Of a DNA stretch of 64,000 nt, positions 23,820 through 35,395 are shown piece after piece. The stretch covers positions 3,162,001-3,226,000 of the forward strand of contig OY751487.1 of assembly GCA_963565915.1 (NCBI GenBank), written 5' to 3'. The position numbers and the translations under genes were made by a program. Origin of the DNA: Entoloma clypeatum. Lineage: Eukaryota > Basidiomycota > Agaricomycetes > Agaricales > Entolomataceae. Below the pieces are notes generated by a model. It did not search any database and was not told the DNA's origin. It was given only the letters and a program-made list of their open reading frames with translations. Position 1 is the stretch's first letter; each line of letters opens with the position of its first letter.

Positions 23820-25503
23820 ATGCGTCTCCTCTCCCTCTCAGTCCTCCTCCCCCCCATCGCTGCTGCCCGTCTCCTCCATTCCATTCCAGAGGACGCCCAC
23901 GCCTTCCCCAAGTTTCGTGTCTCTTTCCTCAAGGCCCTCCCTCTCGCCAGGGACACCGCCCACCACTGGATCACCCATGGTCTCCGTGGTGGCCAGCTCG
24001 AGTTCCTCGACCAGCCTTGGACCGACGATTCTCCGAGAGAGATCGAGGGCGTATCCAGCCCAGACGTCCGTCGTTGTCACATACATCCTCAAGTACAATA
24101 TTGATCGAACGCAATGTCCAGTCCGCTCCTTCCATCGTCTCGAACTATACTCTCGAGTATATGAGGATGGGCCCGCAAGATTCCTACCTTTGTCTGATAC
24201 CGAAACCACCTGATCATGTGCCTTCATTCTCCGAAAAGGATGCGCCTGAACCCGAAGTTACGCCCTCCCGAAGCTGGTCCCTCCTCCAGCCACTGTCTGG
24301 TACATGTCTTTACGTATGTTCCCCTTCCTTTGCACCGCCAAGGCGTATCAGCTTATCGCCGCTTCTATCTAAAGCACCGGCAAGGATGGTTCACGTATTC
24401 TTACTGTCATAACGACCAAATCCGACAGTTCAAAGAAGCCTCCCAGGCTCCAAATCCTGCAGGTCATTCTATCCTCTATTCTTCCCCTCACAAGGATGAC
24501 TATAATCTTGACATCCTGCATCCGCGTTTTGTCTATCCTGTGTAAACATTTTGACGTTTTTTCCTTCCAGGCGGCCACCGACCACCAGAAGAAGACCCAG
24601 AGGTGAACACTACTTGACTTGACCCTACCCATGCATTCTTACGCCTGTATGTCTCTAGTGGGAAGCGTATACATTGGGCAAGGCCCCGAAACCAGGTGCC
24701 GACTTGACCATCGCAGAACAAACCGACGGGCGGCCTGTGAATATTGAGCTTGCACACGGTGCTGGCTCCCGATACCTTGTACAAAAATGGGGTGACGGTA
24801 CCATGTGCGACAAGACGGGAAAAAGTCGAGAAGTCGAAGTCCAAGTACTGAACAACTGTTCTTATCGCCCACCCCGGACTGATGCCCTTTTTATTCATCC
24901 TAGTTTCACTGTTCAATGACGATGACAGACACTGTTCTATTCGTAAAAGAGACGAAAACCTGCTCATATGTTCTTGTCATACATACCCCCCGACTCTGTG
25001 GGGAGCCAGGTTTTAAATCTCTCCGAGATAAAGGCGAGGAGAGCCTGATACAATGTCGCGGAGTAGTTGATATGCCGCCGACCACAAACGGCGCAGGGCA
25101 ACAATCGAATATTCCAGACGCCGACCATCCTGTCCAGCGTTTCCGAAAACGGCCTATTTTACCTGCACCTGCCAAGGGTCCCGGAGTAAAGAAGAAGGGA
25201 CAGGATGCCGCATATGGCAATCTACTACGAAAGACGATCGAAACAATCATCGAAGCCCAGGACCTGAAACAACCCAACCACGTTTTGGAGGGCGTTTCCA
25301 ATGATGAGAATGGGCTCATGTTTGAGTTTGTGGACGGAGGAGAGATCACGGAGGACACAGTCAATAAGCTGGCCGACATCTTAAGCGCTGCTGGCATTGA
25401 CGTCAAAGCTGAGAAGATTGTGATCGGAGGGGAGAAGGAGAACGAGCAGTCGGTGAAGAAGAAACAACCACACAAAGGTGTCCCGGTCCGTGACGAGTTT
25501 TGA
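23820..25503 (+). CDS. YOS9: ER lectin OS-9/YOS9 homologue
   Basis: Starts MRLLSLSVLLPPIAAARLL, a signal peptide (an in-frame ATG at 23808 is an alternative). Conserved OS-9 N-terminal block: HAFPKFRVSFLKALPL and LRGGQLEFLDQPW. Intron 24051-24121 joins this to NYTLEYMRMGPQDSYLCLIP. MRH (mannose-6-phosphate receptor homology) domain: CLY-HRQGWFTYSYCHNDQIRQF (Q), KSREVEVQFHC (R), ETKTCSYVLVIHTPRLC (E and Y), the four sugar-contact positions with the expected cysteines. The C-terminal third is charged and ends VRDEF, resembling an ER-retrieval signal. Known role: recognises trimmed N-glycans on misfolded proteins for ER-associated degradation with HRD1. An apparent frameshift at 24050 is resolved by the intron. 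Confidence 0.9.
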
Positions 25504-25870
25504 CCGTTAAGGTTAACGTTGTAGAATATTTTCTGTATTCAATGTCCAAGCCCAAACTTCAGACGTTCATCCGTCCTAAGCAATGAAGATAGTGTATACA
25601 TTATAGTCTGTCTTACATATAAACTCAAGTAAGGGTTTCAAAGACAAACAATATAGAACTACAAAGAACAACTTGGCTGGATGATGTGAAGATGAGATAG
25701 ACAGATATTCCGCCAGTGTTCTCCAAGGAAAGCTGATCATATCTATGTATAATAGTAAACAAAAAATAGATGGACTCTGACATGTAGGATAATATAATCG
25801 GATGTCATCATGGACAGTAAGTATGGGTCAAAAGGGAGATGGTGAGAGATGATGAGGGCGGGAAGATAAC
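25504..25870. other. Convergent intergenic region, 367 bp
   Basis: AT-rich 3' regions of YOS9 and the kinase. No further gene seen. Confidence 0.6.
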
Positions 25871-28061
25871 CTAGAAAAACTTTTTTCTTCCTGTCTTCTT
25901 CTCATCCACCGCCACGCGTATATGTGTATGGTTCATCATACCACGTGCCGAGCATGGCTGGATGCTTTTAAGCCATTCGTCACCATCGTCTTCATCCTCT
26001 GTGTCGCAGTCATCGTGATCCACGCAAGGGCCGCCAGCCGATACTCCCCGCTCTTTAGACTGGATGTCACACCCACATAACAGCCGGCTGGTCTTCCCTT
26101 TCCCCTTGAGGAGATCTGTGAGCGTGCAGCGCGACACCGGCTCAACGTAAAGCATGCGGCGTAAAGCCGACCGCGTCTCGCGCGGTAGCAGCCGGAAGAT
26201 GGATTCGGCACCGCCACCATGATATGTAGCCACGCTGTCGGTGCGTTGCCGTTTCTTCATCTCGGGAGTAGTGAGGGAAGAGGCAACTGTGGAAAGAGGT
26301 TCTGTCGAGGGAGACGACGGGAGTGATGGGGAAGAGGGAGAATTGGGTGCAGCAATAACCACACGGGGTATCGTACCGCTGTTCGGGTCACACTTGAGAG
26401 CGGATTCATCTTCCTCAGAAATGGCCAGACCGAAGGTGGACGTCGTCGCAGGACCTGACAAAGGCGGATCAGCTGAGAGAGGGGTCATGACAAGGCTATC
26501 GCTAAGTCGGGAATTGGGATTCGGGCTCGTAGGAAGTGACTCAGTTGATTGTCCTGGGCGTGCAAACCTCAACACAGATGGATCCATTTCGACAGGGCTC
26601 TCTGACGCGTGCAGTACTTCACTACCAAAGACTGGTAAGGTGGCCATGCTTTGCATCACAAGGGTCCCGAGGGTCCCACTGCTTTGGAAAGCATGCCTGA
26701 AAAGCTCTTTCCGCTCCTGTGGAGTGAGAGCCTTCGGCGTAGTTAAAGGTGACGTGGAGTTGGCACCTGATCCACGTGAGGGAAAGTCCGTGATAGCGGT
26801 TGAATCGGTAGAAGCAGAGGTAAGAAGGGAAGTGGCTTCTGAAGAATTGCTGGTACTTGACGACCCTCCTTCCTGGTAGTTCGGTGTCCCCGTGCTGGAT
26901 GCGCGTTCTCGTATCGGCGGTTTGTTGGGAGGTTGTAGAGATGGAGGCAACGTTAATCCACGAGAAGGTTGTGGGGGAACAGGTACTCTGGCGGGCTTTG
27001 GTTCCGGTTTCAATGACAGATCTGGATGGGCATGTACGTATGCCTTGAAACTGGGATCGGTTTTGGGGTCGGGAATCTTCCAAGGAAACCTCCGAAGAAC
27101 CATGCACAGGAAGATGATTGCTACACTCCAGACGTCGGTCTTCCTTGGATCATATGAATCTTGACTGAGTACTTCGGGAGCAAGATATGGGTCGCTGCCG
27201 ACGATGCCAGTGGCGGGCGTGTGGGCCTTGCCCGGATAGTGGAAAACCGTGGCCGTACCAAAATCGATGAGCTTGACGACGTTGTCCGTGGTCATAACGC
27301 AGTTATCAAGTTTGAGATCCCGGTGGGCGAGGCCCATTTCGTGCAGGTATTCGACACCATCGCAAATTTGGCGAAAGACACAGTAGATCTCAGGTCGATT
27401 CATTTTGCCGGTCATGACGACGCTGAAGAGATCGTACGGGGCATACTCCATGATCTAGAACGGGATAAGGGGAGGGCAGGTCCGAGCGAAAGCTTCTCAC
27501 CTCATAATATGAGCCATGGTCAGAAACGATATCGACTGTCTCAATGATGTTTGGGTGCTTGAGGGTGGAGCCGACACAGAACTCTGCGGTAACCTTTTTC
27601 TGATACTCCTTCTCAGTCTCCCCACTGCGCTTGGGTCTGAACTCCTTGACGGCATAGACGATGCCACCACTCTTGTGGCTGGACTTGATGAGACGGACGG
27701 TGCCGCCCGCTCCACTGCCGAGTACACGACCCAGTTTGCCATACTTCTTGGAGAGGTGAACCTGGGTTGCGTCGCGTAGAGAAGTTGGGGGAGTGGATGG
27801 GACGCGGAGTGAGGAGGCGGACTTTGGGGGCGAATGAGAGATGGGGAGGGAGGAGGATGAGGAGTGAGAGGAGGCGTCGTCAGTGTCGGCTGTCCTGTCT
27901 TTGCTCTGCTTGATGGTGGGCTTGTCCTTGCGGATGAAGGAGGAGAGGCGTTCACGCTTAGGGGAGACGGAGAGAGACTGGGCGGGATCCAAAGGGTCGG
28001 GGTGGGGGATGTGGTGGTTGAGGAAGCGCTTGAGGTCATGCAGGGGGCCGTTCTTGGGCAT
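25871..28061 (-). CDS. Ser/Thr protein kinase, fungal HAL/NPR subfamily
   Basis: Two exons separated by intron 27455-27500, about 710 residues. A Pro/Ser-rich N-terminus precedes the kinase domain: [10 protein letters not shown] (Gly loop), YAVKEF (ATP lysine), [14 protein letters not shown] (hinge), [14 protein letters not shown] (catalytic loop), [10 protein letters not shown] (DFG), [23 protein letters not shown] (APE, WS). After [18 protein letters not shown] there is a Ser/Thr/Pro-rich insert of roughly 270 residues. The last kinase lobe then follows ([18 protein letters not shown]). This layout resembles yeast Sat4/Hal4, Hal5 and Npr1-type kinases, which regulate ion and nutrient transporters. 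The ATG at 28059-28061 ([14 protein letters not shown]) is the first in frame. The exact orthologue is not decided. Confidence 0.9.
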
Positions 28062-28258
28062 TTGTGGCCGTTGTGGATGGGGAGGCGGGGGGCGGGGGCG
28101 GGGGTGGTGGTCGTTGTGGTCGTTGTCAACGCCGTCAGCCGATTGACATCGAAGCGGCCGGGGGGGGCAAGCTGTTCCGGTCTTGCATGACAAAGCAGCC
28201 CTTACCGGATCAATATTAATTTGGTACTAATTTACCCCAAATAAATTGTTTACTTTAT

Positions 28259-31025
28259 TTATCCTATGTCATCCGCCTCACGCTTCCGCTTCATTTCCCG
28301 CGACACCCGGTGTTGTGCGGCTTCGTGTTTCGCTAGCTCGAGAGGCACCTTGGACACCGGACTCTTTGAGATTTCTGCAAATACCATGAGTACATCCCAT
28401 GAAAATCCTGACTTCCCTCCATACCTTGTTTAAGATCGTACCTGACGGAGCACAAGGTCAGAGCTGGATATAGCGTTTAAAGAACTTCAAACCCACATGA
28501 CTTCGTCGTCATCGTTTGTCAGGAACGTTAATGCCGTCCCCATCTTCCCTGCGCGTCCCGTTCGTCCTATCAACTAGCGTCAGCCACAACTCCGGCCAGC
28601 CACAGGCTCCCGACACATACCAATGCGATGGACGTATGCCTCAATCGTGTTCGCCATCTGGAAGTTGATCACGAGGGAAACATCTTGCACATCAATCCCG
28701 CGCCCGGCCAGGTCAGTTGCAACTAACACGTCGGACTCCCCGTCACGCAGCGATTTCAGTGATGCTTCGCGCTGTTCTTGGTTTTTGCCCGAGTGCAGTG
28801 TAGCTGCCTTCCACTAGAGGTATGATATGGTTATGAGTGAGTGTCCGCTTATCAGCCCACTTACCCCTGCACGTGAGAGATCTTTGGCAACCATGTCTGC
28901 CGTCTTCTTCTGATTGACGAACACAATGATGGGCGCATGGTACTTTCCGGTATTGAGGATTTCCAACAATCTTTGTCTGTCCCAAAAAAGATCAGCGGCC
29001 CGAACTCCGAGATCGGTTCCAAGCGTTACCCACTTCTTTTTCTCTTCGCCATTGACGAACTCCACTTTCTGCTCGACGGTATCGACGGCTCGGCCAGCCT
29101 CGCCGATCGTGATTACTGCCGGCTTCTTGAGGTACTTGCGTGCAAGCCGCTCCACTGCTGGCGGCATTGTTGCCGAAAATAACGTCGTCACGCGGGTTCG
29201 CCCTTTCTTCACCATGGTCTCGCCATCTACATCCATTTGCTCACCCATGTCCTCCCCTTGCATCGTCTCCGTCGGCAGCGCATCCAGAATGAACGTGAGA
29301 TCAGCCTCAAATCCGAGATGCACCATCCGGTCTGCTTCGTCCATAACCACATACCGGCACTGGGATAGCACCAGTACGTGCCTTTCGATAACATCTCGAA
29401 GTCGCCCAGGCGTTGCAATGATCATCTCCGCCCCTTCCCGCAAGTTAAATTGTTGTTCCTCGACGGATCGCTATGTAAATCCTTGTTAGTAATGAGATTT
29501 CCGAATTCTATAAAAAATTTCGTACCCCTCCGACGATTGAGACACATTTGTACCCAAGAGGTGCCGCAAATTTGCGTGCTTCACTCTCGATCTGCTGCGC
29601 CAACTCACGCGTAGGTGCCAGAATTAATGCATACGGCCCAAGATGTCTATTGTCATCCGTAAAAGGAGGTAAGCCTGATATAAAGGCCAACATCGGGATC
29701 ACGAATGCTGCTGTTTTCCCGGAACCTAGTCAAGAAGGTGAGCATAGCAGACTGAAGGGGGAGAAAGGAAGGACCTGTTTCGGCAATGCCAATAATATCA
29801 CGATTTTGCAGACCGATCGGAATGGCCTGCCTCTGGATGGGTGACGGTTCCTTGTAACCAATCTTCTCGATGCACTCCAAAATCGCTCGAGGAATGATCG
29901 ACTCTGTCCACGAACGCAGTGGATGTGGTATCTGACCACCTGAATTCATATCAGCACCAAAATCTGTTTGCGGTCAGGACGAGCCTACCTCTTGCCGAGA
30001 TGCTGAAATCTTCCCGAAAGATTCTCCAATCCCTCTCCTTCATCTCTGCGAGAGGCTTTTCTGTCCAATGCCTCTCGTCGAGACCCGATTTCTCTGCCTT
30101 TCTCCGCTCCATGGCATCTGCGTGCTGGCTCACTTGAGCGGCACCGGATTTCCTTGGCCCGCCTCCACCTCCATCATCCATCCCCGCAATTCTTCCCCTG
30201 CCAAACATCACCTGGGCACCTTGGCGATTACTCCCCACGGCCACAGGCGAGTCCTCGGCAAAGGTGTCGTCCTGAGCATCCCAGTCGAACACGAACTTGC
30301 GGTCGTTCATCTTGCGGATCTTGCGCTTCTTCTTATCCACCCCGAGGTAGCGTGAGCGGATAGCCGAAAGGTCATCCTCCGTCATCGGAGGAACAAAAGA
30401 GGTTGCGGTTTCGGGAAGGCCGGTGGGTGAAGGTTGGGGAGTGGAAAAGTTCAGACTAGATATCGCACCAGTCATGGGGGCGCCAGATTTGCCTCTGTTC
30501 GCTCGAGGACCAGTAGGCACATTTTCGTAGCCAGAACGGCGCTCGTCTGGGACTGGGGGTGGGCGCATGCTTCCTCGACCGCCATCGCGGTCACGTCTTC
30601 CATGTCCATAGCGGTCACCTCTATCGCGTTCAGGATGTGCATATTTGCTGTTGCCGTCATCATCTAGGGAAGCCATATTTACTGAGTGAGAAGGGAAGGA
30701 TGAAATTCGGGACTGACATCGACCGCTACTACCCCGAGTCTGAATTCGTTCCTTCTGCCTCAAGTCTTCCGCCTCTCTCTCGAGAGCCTCTCGGTCTCTT
30801 CGAGCGTTTTCTTCTCTTCCTTTCTGCTCCCTGATCTCGGTTGCCCGTTGTGCTATCGCGATTTTGGCACGCTCCTCTTTCGACAGGAACTTGGGCTAAC
30901 GAAATTTGAGCTGATTTGCTATTGCAGAAGCGGGGCAACATTACCTTTGCCGCAGCATCTTTATCTGCTTTCTGCTTCTGTAGCAGCGATTCAATAGACA
31001 GAGGCTCGAAGCGAGTCGCTGCCAT
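28259..31025 (-). CDS. PRP28: DEAD-box RNA helicase PRP28 (U5 snRNP)
   Basis: Many exons; starts [20 protein letters not shown]. The N-terminus is charged, with RD/RG-rich stretches. Helicase motifs in order: Q motif [31 protein letters not shown] across an intron (motif I), [11 protein letters not shown] (Ia), ATPGRLRDV (Ib), [18 protein letters not shown] (DEAD, II), TLFSATMP (SAT, III), then [16 protein letters not shown] and [13 protein letters not shown] plus [10 protein letters not shown] (IV-VI). It ends READDIG. Known role: releases U1 snRNP from the 5' splice site so that U6 can pair, during spliceosome activation. The PHLG/VHLG-type spacing after DEAD and the N-terminal region match PRP28/DDX23. 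The next gene diverges 98 bp away. Confidence 0.95.
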
Positions 31026-31123
31026 GAGGAAGGTGATGTCACGTGGTTCTTGTGCAACAAGTTCTTGCGTCGAGCTTGGTTGTCCTCACCGCCACCAGCA
31101 TCGAGCGCAAGCTCTTATGCATT

Positions 31124-31784
31124 ATGACTGACACTTATGGCTCGAGAACGCAATCACCGCGTCCGGAGACGCCAGAACCGTCCTCTATTCAAGGGCGCAG
31201 AAATGCCGGCGTTCACCTACTGGACGACGACGGCGGGATCTCTGATCAGGTGCGGATCGTCGGACGTGTTCGCTCGTAGCCCGGGCAATGACAGACCGTT
31301 CTTGATTCTCAGCTAGAAATTTGCTTAAAACATATATTTGCAAAATACTGTTCTCCGCCTCCCGTCACGACTGTGCAAGACGGGGACGCCTTGCGTCCTG
31401 CACTTTTAGAGCCGGTACCGAATGCATTTCTGTCTCCGGAAGGGCTAGATGCGTGGGTTCAGGACACGAATGGAGCACCGTTTTCTCAAGAGACGAAGGA
31501 CGAGCTGATCGAGTTTTTGGACATGACGGATAAGGGGGAGCTTACGTGGGTGTCCATAACTGATTTCTATTGGCCTTGATGTGACGTTGTGGACAAGGTT
31601 TAAAGGGTTCCTGCAAATATACCAGCTGCAGACGGAAAACGACGAAGAAGAGACATGGCGAGATTTGGTGAATGTCTATTTTTTGAAGCTGGGAGCTCCA
31701 GAGGCTGACATTGTTATTTTTTCTCAGTCGTCTCATGGATTCGATCGTACGCTGAACCTGGTAGCGACGCGGAGGGAGGAGTAG
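31124..31784 (+). CDS. Hypothetical protein with a degenerate EF-hand-like segment
   Basis: Four exons: MTDTYGSRTQSPRPETPEPS with DDDGGISDQ, then LEICLKHIFAKYCSPPPVTT, then KDELIEFLDMTDKGELT-FKGFLQIYQL, then SSHGFDRTLNLVATRREE-stop. The segment DMTDKGELTFKGF resembles an EF-hand loop (D-x-T-D-K-G-x-L), but position 12 is not Glu, so calcium binding is doubtful. There is no signal peptide or membrane segment. About 160 residues. Splicing was chosen by frame and GT-AG sites. The function is unknown. It is divergent from PRP28 and 126 bp upstream of the RhoGEF gene; the spacer is a TCG/GTC triplet-rich stretch. Confidence 0.65.
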
Positions 31785-31910
31785 TAGTTGTCGTCGTTGT
31801 CGTCGTCGTCGTCGCGTCGTAGTCGTAGTGATAAAAATACATTTGGCACGTGGGAAGTGCATGGTCGATATTTCAACGTCCAACTCAACTTGCCAGTCCT
31901 CCTCGCCGCC

Positions 31911-34900
31911 ATGAAGGCCTTCCTCCACCGTCTCCACATCGGCGGCGGGCCATCCAAGGACAAGGACAAGGATCGCGACAATCTCAAGGAAAAGTTCCCG
32001 CCCCTCCGGCCTTGGCCGCCCTCCCAACCCGACCTCAAGCCCCTCCCTGAAATCCACCACCCACCGCTGCCTAACACACCACCACTTCCTCCAATCAATC
32101 CCGATCCCTACCCAGAAGTCGACGCTGCGCCAAAGCCAGCAGCACCTCCCTCCCAAACCAGCGATGTCCAGAAGAAAGTCGCCTTCATATCCCCCCCACC
32201 AACCCCAGCCACTCTCGAGCGTCCCTTGCCCAGCTTGTCTGCCCCTCCGCCCCCAACAACGTCCCCCCCACTCAAGACCACCGTTTCCCGTTTCCAGGCC
32301 ACCCATGCCAAGGAGCCTCGCATCTCTCTCTCGACGGCCGCCTCGTCTTCAAAGACTGACATTGCAACCCCCAAAACCGCCGTCAAGGCCCCCGCCACTC
32401 GCGCGACTTCTCCCTATCTTGACCGCCAACCAGCTGCTGCTTCTGCGGCTTCCTTACGCTCCGGAACTCCCTACTCACAAATGTCCAACAGTAGCGGCAG
32501 CCGGATCCTCGCAGCCACCTCTTGGAGTGAAGTCACCGAAGAAGATCTCGTCTCCAACCTTGGCTCCCGTGAGCGGACCCGCCAAGAGGTCTTGTTTGAA
32601 ATTATATCCAGCGAAGACAGGTACAGTCACCTCTTTCTTTGCTTGTCTGTCCTCCTGACCTCGTTTCTAGATATGTCCAGGAGCTCATCAAGATGAAAGA
32701 CACGTTCATAGATCCTCTTCTCCATCCCCTCTCGACCTCCACCATCTCGACCTCTCCCTTATCATCCACCCCCAACGTAGATTACGATTATTATCGTGCA
32801 GATTCTCCCACCGAGTCCGGTGACCACGATCACCTACCACCTATTGCAGCCCGTTTCATGTCTCCTACACCTTCAAACGGTCACCGTGGACCCAGCGCAT
32901 CCTCCACACGCGCCAGAGGAACCCCCAACATTGACTGTGAATCCCTCGACACAGACGACGATCATGACGCCAATGATCAGCCTTCCAAGGCGCACAACTC
33001 TCAAAGAGGAGCCACTATCCCGTCCTCCAAACTCGACCATCCGAGATCCCCTTACCATCTCGCTCCCAACAGGGCGAATGGACGTTCAAACGGTGCCGTT
33101 TCCGTACCATTTCCATCCCGATCTCATATGTCATTACCGCCGCCGCCCCGAGCTCAGATGTCCGCGTCAACGCATTCGCTTGGCCGACAGTCTACCGTTG
33201 TCGAGAAAGAACGCGAACGGAAACTTAGCCAGAGTGATGGCCAGAAGGCGGGTGTCTTGCGCAAGTTCAAGAAAAGTCAATCGTCTGCGCCCGTCGCCAT
33301 CTTTGGCGATTCACTTGCTCCTCACCAGCTGCCAGAGGACCTGCGAATATGCCTTGAAGTCGTGGATTCTGGCGTTTTAGACGGGCACAAGAGACTCTCA
33401 GATGCATTGAAGAAGCGATATGATGATCAGTTCCCTCTCGTCCGTTCTCTCGCCGACGTGTTTGTTGCGAACGTCAGTCATCTCGATCATTTACGATGTC
33501 TACTTGACTCCACATTTAACATTCGCTCATAGTCCGATATCTTTCATGGCTACGCCACCTATGTACTTCATCTAGAACGGGCACTAGAGCAGGTCGACGC
33601 CGCCCTGAGTAACGTCTCGACAAAGAAGCCCAAAAAGCAAGACGCAGGCGAATGGCAGAAAGTCTGCAAGTTTCTTCAAAAGCTTGAAGAAAACGCTAGT
33701 GACAAAGGAGAAACTGGGCTGGCCATTACGCTTTCTAAACCATTCCAACGTCTCCTGAAATACCCACTTCTCTTCCAAAACCTTCTTTTTCACACGGATC
33801 CTAGCACCTTCGAGTACGAAAGTACTCTGCAAATGGTTGCAGAAGTTGAGACGATCGTGCGCAGTATAGAGGATGAGAAGATCCAGAAAGAGGAACGAGA
33901 CAAAACTCGTGACGTGTTTGCCCGTATCGAGGGACTTGACAAGGTTAAACAATTGGCACTTCCAAAGCCTTCACGTATCCTTGTCGAAGAGCGGCTATGT
34001 GCGCCCCAGATTGGGACTTTGAATGGCCCGCCAAAGGCATCATCATCATCGCCACCCATCACCGGTACAAAAGGCGTCCGGGGCAAGTCGTCCTTCAAAC
34101 GACTGAGTGATGTCCTCTCCTCAGGAAACAATGGAATAGGAGGAAAGAAAGATTTGTGGTTTGTGGTATTTAATGATGTCGTGTTACAGTGCCAAAGGAC
34201 TGGGACAACTTCCCTGCCCCTCGTAGCAGTCACCTCCTCGCGTACGAATTCGCTCCCTGAGCTACAGGGCAAAGCAAAGTATGCAACGACTGGTCGCCGA
34301 ACTATACAGACCAAACCTCGGAACCTATACAAGTTCATAAAGGTCAAACGCCCAAAAGTTACCATTGTCAGTCATTTGTCTGATCGGATTCCTACAGATA
34401 GAAACCTGGGCAATCGGGGATGTTATGCAACCCAGGGAAGGTGTCGTTTCAATGGAGGAGTAAGCCATTTTCTGCTAACTGACCTGTCTAGATTGACGTC
34501 TCCTTCCAGCGTCGTACGATCTCGGGCCCAGGCTCATGCGCAGCCCAGGATTCTTCCTCTACCCGACGATGACGAGGATGCCATCGATTCAGACGATTCA
34601 GACAAGAAGAGCAAGATGAGCTTTTCATACTGGGGTGCTGACAAAGTCACGGTTCAACGGCCAGTTGTCAAGGGCCGAGTCACTCCCAATTCGCGCAGGG
34701 GTGCCATTACAGCATCCTACGGCCGTGAATCATCGGCAAACGCCAAGTTTGGGACTCGGCTGGTCTCAGACGGTAGTTCCCACCACGGGCGACCAGGCAG
34801 TCGGAGAACTCAGGCCACCACTCCTACTTCACGGCGCCCCCCTCCATCGGACGACAGTCCGAATTATGCGAAAGCAACAATAACCAGGCCTGCCTGGGGG

Positions 34901-35086
34901 GCAGGGGCGGGATCACCTGCTCCTCCACTAACCTCAAAACGCTCCCGAAATACGTCACAAACGAGTGCAGCTACCAAGGTAACCACACCACCGAAAACTG
35001 TTGCTTCTCCAGCTCCCTCGGAGGATTCTGGGGTTGGCCTTTATCGCCAAATGCTTGCAAATGACCCATCTCTAAGCGATAACTAA
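31911..35086 (+). CDS. Rho guanine nucleotide exchange factor (DH-PH)
   Basis: About 980 residues in five exons. The N-terminus (MKAFLHRLHIGGGPSKDKD) is followed by about 200 Pro/Ser-rich residues. The Dbl-homology (DH) domain begins RQEVLFEIISSEDRYVQELI and continues DSDIFHGYATYVLHLERAL and AITLSKPFQRLLKYPLLFQN (the conserved LKP-RLLKYPLL helix). Between these lies an insert of roughly 170 Ser/Pro/Asp-rich residues. A PH-like region follows: KDLWFVVFNDVVLQCQRTG ... LYKFIK-IETWAIGD (spliced by a 53-nt intron). The C-terminal tail is Ser/Thr-rich and ends NDPSLSDN. Known role of the family: GDP release from Rho or Cdc42 GTPases, polarity and cell-wall signalling. The GTPase partner cannot be told from sequence. 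Confidence 0.9.
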
Positions 35087-35395
35087 AGCCTTGACCACGC
35101 GTTATCGGTCTTTTTTCTCGCCCCGCCCACCCCTCGTATACCTATAATACATTATTCCCCGTCAATCATTATTAACCCCGTTTCTGACCGAGCATTCTCA
35201 CTCGTTCATTCTTTCTCCATGCTTCCAGTTACATTCGCTTTCGCTTATAATACTGAAATGTTTTCACCATCGCATAACACTCCTTTATAACCCAGCATTT
35301 TCCCCATACGTTTGAATATCTGCTATATGAATATCTTTTCCTTCACTTCCATTTGGCAAAAATGAGTTCGATGTATCCTCCTAGTTTCTAAAACA
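35087..35395. other. Convergent intergenic region, 309 bp
   Basis: C/T-rich 3' regions of the RhoGEF and asparagine synthetase genes. No gene or RNA supported. Confidence 0.6.

Noticed and set aside
24050..24125. Frameshift in YOS9
   Set aside because: An intron at 24051-24121 joins two in-phase conserved blocks.
27497..28129. Thr/Pro/Ser-rich minus ORF starting with a run of Thr
   Set aside because: Alternative frame of the kinase N-terminal exon; the kinase frame carries all conserved motifs.
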